NCBI RefSeq assembly: GCF_029167625.1
Contig: NZ_CP119145.1
Location: forward strand, 6,076,001-6,140,000
Length of the DNA: 64,000 nucleotides
Direction of reading: 5' to 3'
From: Streptomyces sp. AM 4-1-1
GTDB lineage: Bacteria; Actinomycetota; Actinomycetes; Streptomycetales; Streptomycetaceae
The translations under genes were made by a program, and so were the position numbers. Of this stretch, positions 62,414 through 64,000 are shown in pieces. Below the pieces are notes generated by a model, which had not been told where the DNA came from, made no database searches, and saw only the letters and a program-made list of their open reading frames with translations. How positions within the stretch are numbered: position 1 is the first letter of the stretch; each line of letters begins with the position of its first letter.

Positions 62414-62720
62414 GCGACCTCCGGACCCATCGACGCGGGCCGCGGCGAGGAGTACGGGACCCGGGGGCCGCCCGGGTCGCGGCGGTCCCGGCGCACATGG
62501 TCCGGGGCGCGGTCGGAGAGGACCGCGCGGTCCTCGCCGTCGATCCGCCCCGGCGGCGACAGCTCGCGGTCTTCTCGCGGGTCGAACTGACGGGTGCGGC
62601 GGCCGAGTTCACAGAACTGCCGCGCGCCTCCTGGCCGCACCGGGACCTCTGGGGGATCGGCCGGGGCCAGGCGGGTGAGGTGTCCGCCGGGCCCCGGCTC
62701 TCGTCGTGCTGCTCTGTGTG
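62414..62720. other. Region between the FHA gene and the M4 peptidase gene
   Basis: A 307 bp convergent gap. A + strand frame from 62497 (ERTAR/AVFSRVELTG-type sequence) might be a gene remnant but matches nothing I know. No clear terminator was seen. Confidence 0.4.
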
Positions 62721-64000
62721 TCAGTCGCACCGGCCCGTCGGCCGGGTGCGGGTCACCAGGTTGGTCGTACCGGTCGTCGAGTCCAGCCACACCACCTGGC
62801 TGCCGTCCACCGCCGCGCCCCACGTCTGCGTACCGCGGTTGCAGGAGACCCGGCCCTTACTGGTGCCCGGTTCGTCGACCGAGCCGTTCGCGTCGAACTG
62901 GTAGAGCTTGGGCAGCGATTCATTGCGGATCTCGTCGTCGGGGACGTAGGCACCGACCGTGACCGCCGTCTCGGAGGCCGTCACGCTGCGCCCGTACAGC
63001 GCGTCCGGTCCGGTCGCCGGCGTGAGGTCCACCACGCCGGAACCGTCGAGTGCTGCGCTGCGCAGCACGATCGTGTCGTTCTCGCCCGACCAGTCCTCCA
63101 GGAGCCAGAAGACCCGCGTTCCGTTGATGGCTGTCGGGCCGAGAGTCGTCTCGTCCGGAGCCTGCTGGACCACCGTCTTCACACCGGTGGCGACATCGAT
63201 GACATTGGTGGTCAACGCGTACGTCACGCCGCGCACCCGGTTTCTGGACTGGTAGGCGACCTTGCCGTGGTTCGCGGACGAGCTGTGTGATCTCTGATAG
63301 GTGCCACCGCCGAAGTTGTGGATGTTCTGCGGGTCCTTCAGGCTCAGATAGGACACCGCCGCACGCCCGCCGATATTGGCGTGGTCGAAGGCCACCACGT
63401 CACCGTCGACGCTCACCGGACCACTCGCGCTCCTGCCGTGCCACAGGATCTTCACCGGACCGCCCGCGAGCGGTCTGGCCAGGAGGTCGACGCCGTCCAC
63501 GCCGTGTGCTGTCCACACCACGGTCTTGCCGTCGGTGGCGGGATTGTCGTGGTAGCGGCCGTCGTTGGGGCTGATCAGCTTGGGCTGGCCTTTGCCGTCG
63601 GTGCGCCCGGCCCATACCGAGTACGGTTCCGAACCGTCCTCGTTCGACTTGGACACCGCCCACCATCCGCCGCCCGCATCAGGCCCCGTACCGGTGGTGT
63701 TGATCCGGCCGAGGAGGACGTCCGAGTCGGAGCCGATGGCCAACTCCCAGCCGGGCACGATGCCGTGTGCGGTGAAGGCCCGCTGGAGCGTCTTCTGGTC
63801 CGCTGACTTGACACCCAGGTCCTTGGCGGCCGCGAGTACCGCCGCCCGTCCCTCTGTGAAGCCGTCGAGCGGGGTGAGGTACTCGGTGAGGGCTTTGTAG
63901 ACGATGCGGTCGGTGAGATCGGGGCCCAGGTCCTCGCGGGCGTCCCAGAGCGCGCCGCCGAAGATGGTCGAGTTCTGGTGGACGCCGCCATTGTCGTTGA
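62721..64000 (-). CDS. M4 (thermolysin-like) peptidase with C-terminal beta-propeller-like region, partial
   Basis: The frame is open to the window edge, so the 5' part (signal, propeptide and HEXXH zinc site) is missing. The first visible residues, DNGGVHQNSTIFGGALWDA, are the conserved segment of the M4 C-terminal domain, followed by LTDRIVYKALTEYLTPLDGF. From about 63760 down to the stop comes a repetitive beta-strand region of TolB/WD-like blades (GKTVVWTAHGVDGVD, GDVVAFDHANIGGRA, GTRVFWLLEDWSGEND, GSQVVWLDSTTGTT). It is probably a secreted protease with an added binding module. Confidence 0.85.
   Translation of the reverse strand, partial: NDNGGVHQNSTIFGGALWDAREDLGPDLTDRIVYKALTEYLTPLDGFTEGRAAVLAAAKDLGVKSADQKTLQRAFTAHGIVPGWELAIGSDSDVLLGRINTTGTGPDAGGGWWAVSKSNEDGSEPYSVWAGRTDGKGQPKLISPNDGRYHDNPATDGKTVVWTAHGVDGVDLLARPLAGGPVKILWHGRSASGPVSVDGDVVAFDHANIGGRAAVSYLSLKDPQNIHNFGGGTYQRSHSSSANHGKVAYQSRNRVRGVTYALTTNVIDVATGVKTVVQQAPDETTLGPTAINGTRVFWLLEDWSGENDTIVLRSAALDGSGVVDLTPATGPDALYGRSVTASETAVTVGAYVPDDEIRNESLPKLYQFDANGSVDEPGTSKGRVSCNRGTQTWGAAVDGSQVVWLDSTTGTTNLVTRTRPTGRCD

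Noticed and set aside
62497..62904. Plus-strand frame before the M4 peptidase as a gene
   Set aside because: Its second half is antisense to the peptidase and its first half shows no known motif; at most a remnant.

Overview
The window is about 72% G+C throughout. It carries Streptomyces hallmarks: GTG starts, purine-rich ribosome binding sites, a whiI sporulation regulator with a candidate sigma-WhiG promoter, and WhiJ-like/DUF397 pairs. From memory, the gene order ngcG, rok7B7, xylFGH, dxs, then whiI, hemE, hemY, hemQ and murC matches the S. coelicolor SCO6005-SCO6061 neighbourhood. No rRNA, tRNA, phage or integrase gene was seen.

Region by region. 1-6.0 kb: the end of an N-acetylglucosamine/chitobiose-type ABC permease, the ROK regulator Rok7B7 and a xylose-type ABC transporter (xylF, xylG, xylH), with a repeat-filled 657 bp gap between xylF and xylG. 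6.2-10.5 kb: dxs, an amino acid permease and a NYN-domain protein. 10.8-14.1 kb: a two-gene fatty acid beta-oxidation operon. 14.5-17.6 kb: RNase D, whiI and a DUF3000 gene. 17.7-23.9 kb: haem genes (hemE, then hemY-hemQ), interrupted by a CoA-disulfide-reductase-like flavoenzyme and a DUF4349 lipoprotein. 23.9-28.3 kb: a secreted tripeptidyl-aminopeptidase-like hydrolase, a DUF692 (MNIO) protein fused to a second domain, and a PTH2 protein. 28.4-37.9 kb: AIM24, a small zinc-binding protein, a polysaccharide deacetylase, OsmC, a ZapE-like ATPase, a RibD-like reductase, murC, msrB and small unknowns. 38-40.5 kb: a phytochrome-type histidine kinase divergent from an unusual HTH-receiver fusion. 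41-52.4 kb: threonine catabolism (tdh-kbl), a LysR regulator, a MITE-like element, a two-gene FtsX-type ABC exporter divergent from a NarL-type two-component pair, a small-molecule kinase and an M24 peptidase.

52.7-57.1 kb is the most accessory part. Two type I-E CRISPR arrays (12 and 6 repeats) lie in the same orientation with almost identical 66 bp leaders. They flank an ECF42 sigma factor and its DGPF partner, and no cas gene is present in the window. A methyltransferase resembling those of ATP-grasp peptide (graspetide) clusters abuts the second array, without a visible ligase or precursor. 57.1-64 kb holds a largely empty stretch, a divergent small CxxC protein and WhiJ-like/DUF397 set, treZ, a truncated beta-glucosidase, a DUF1707-FHA protein and the 3' part of an M4 peptidase carrying a beta-propeller-like tail.

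The window also has many short tandem repeats and perfect palindromes between genes, listed individually below.
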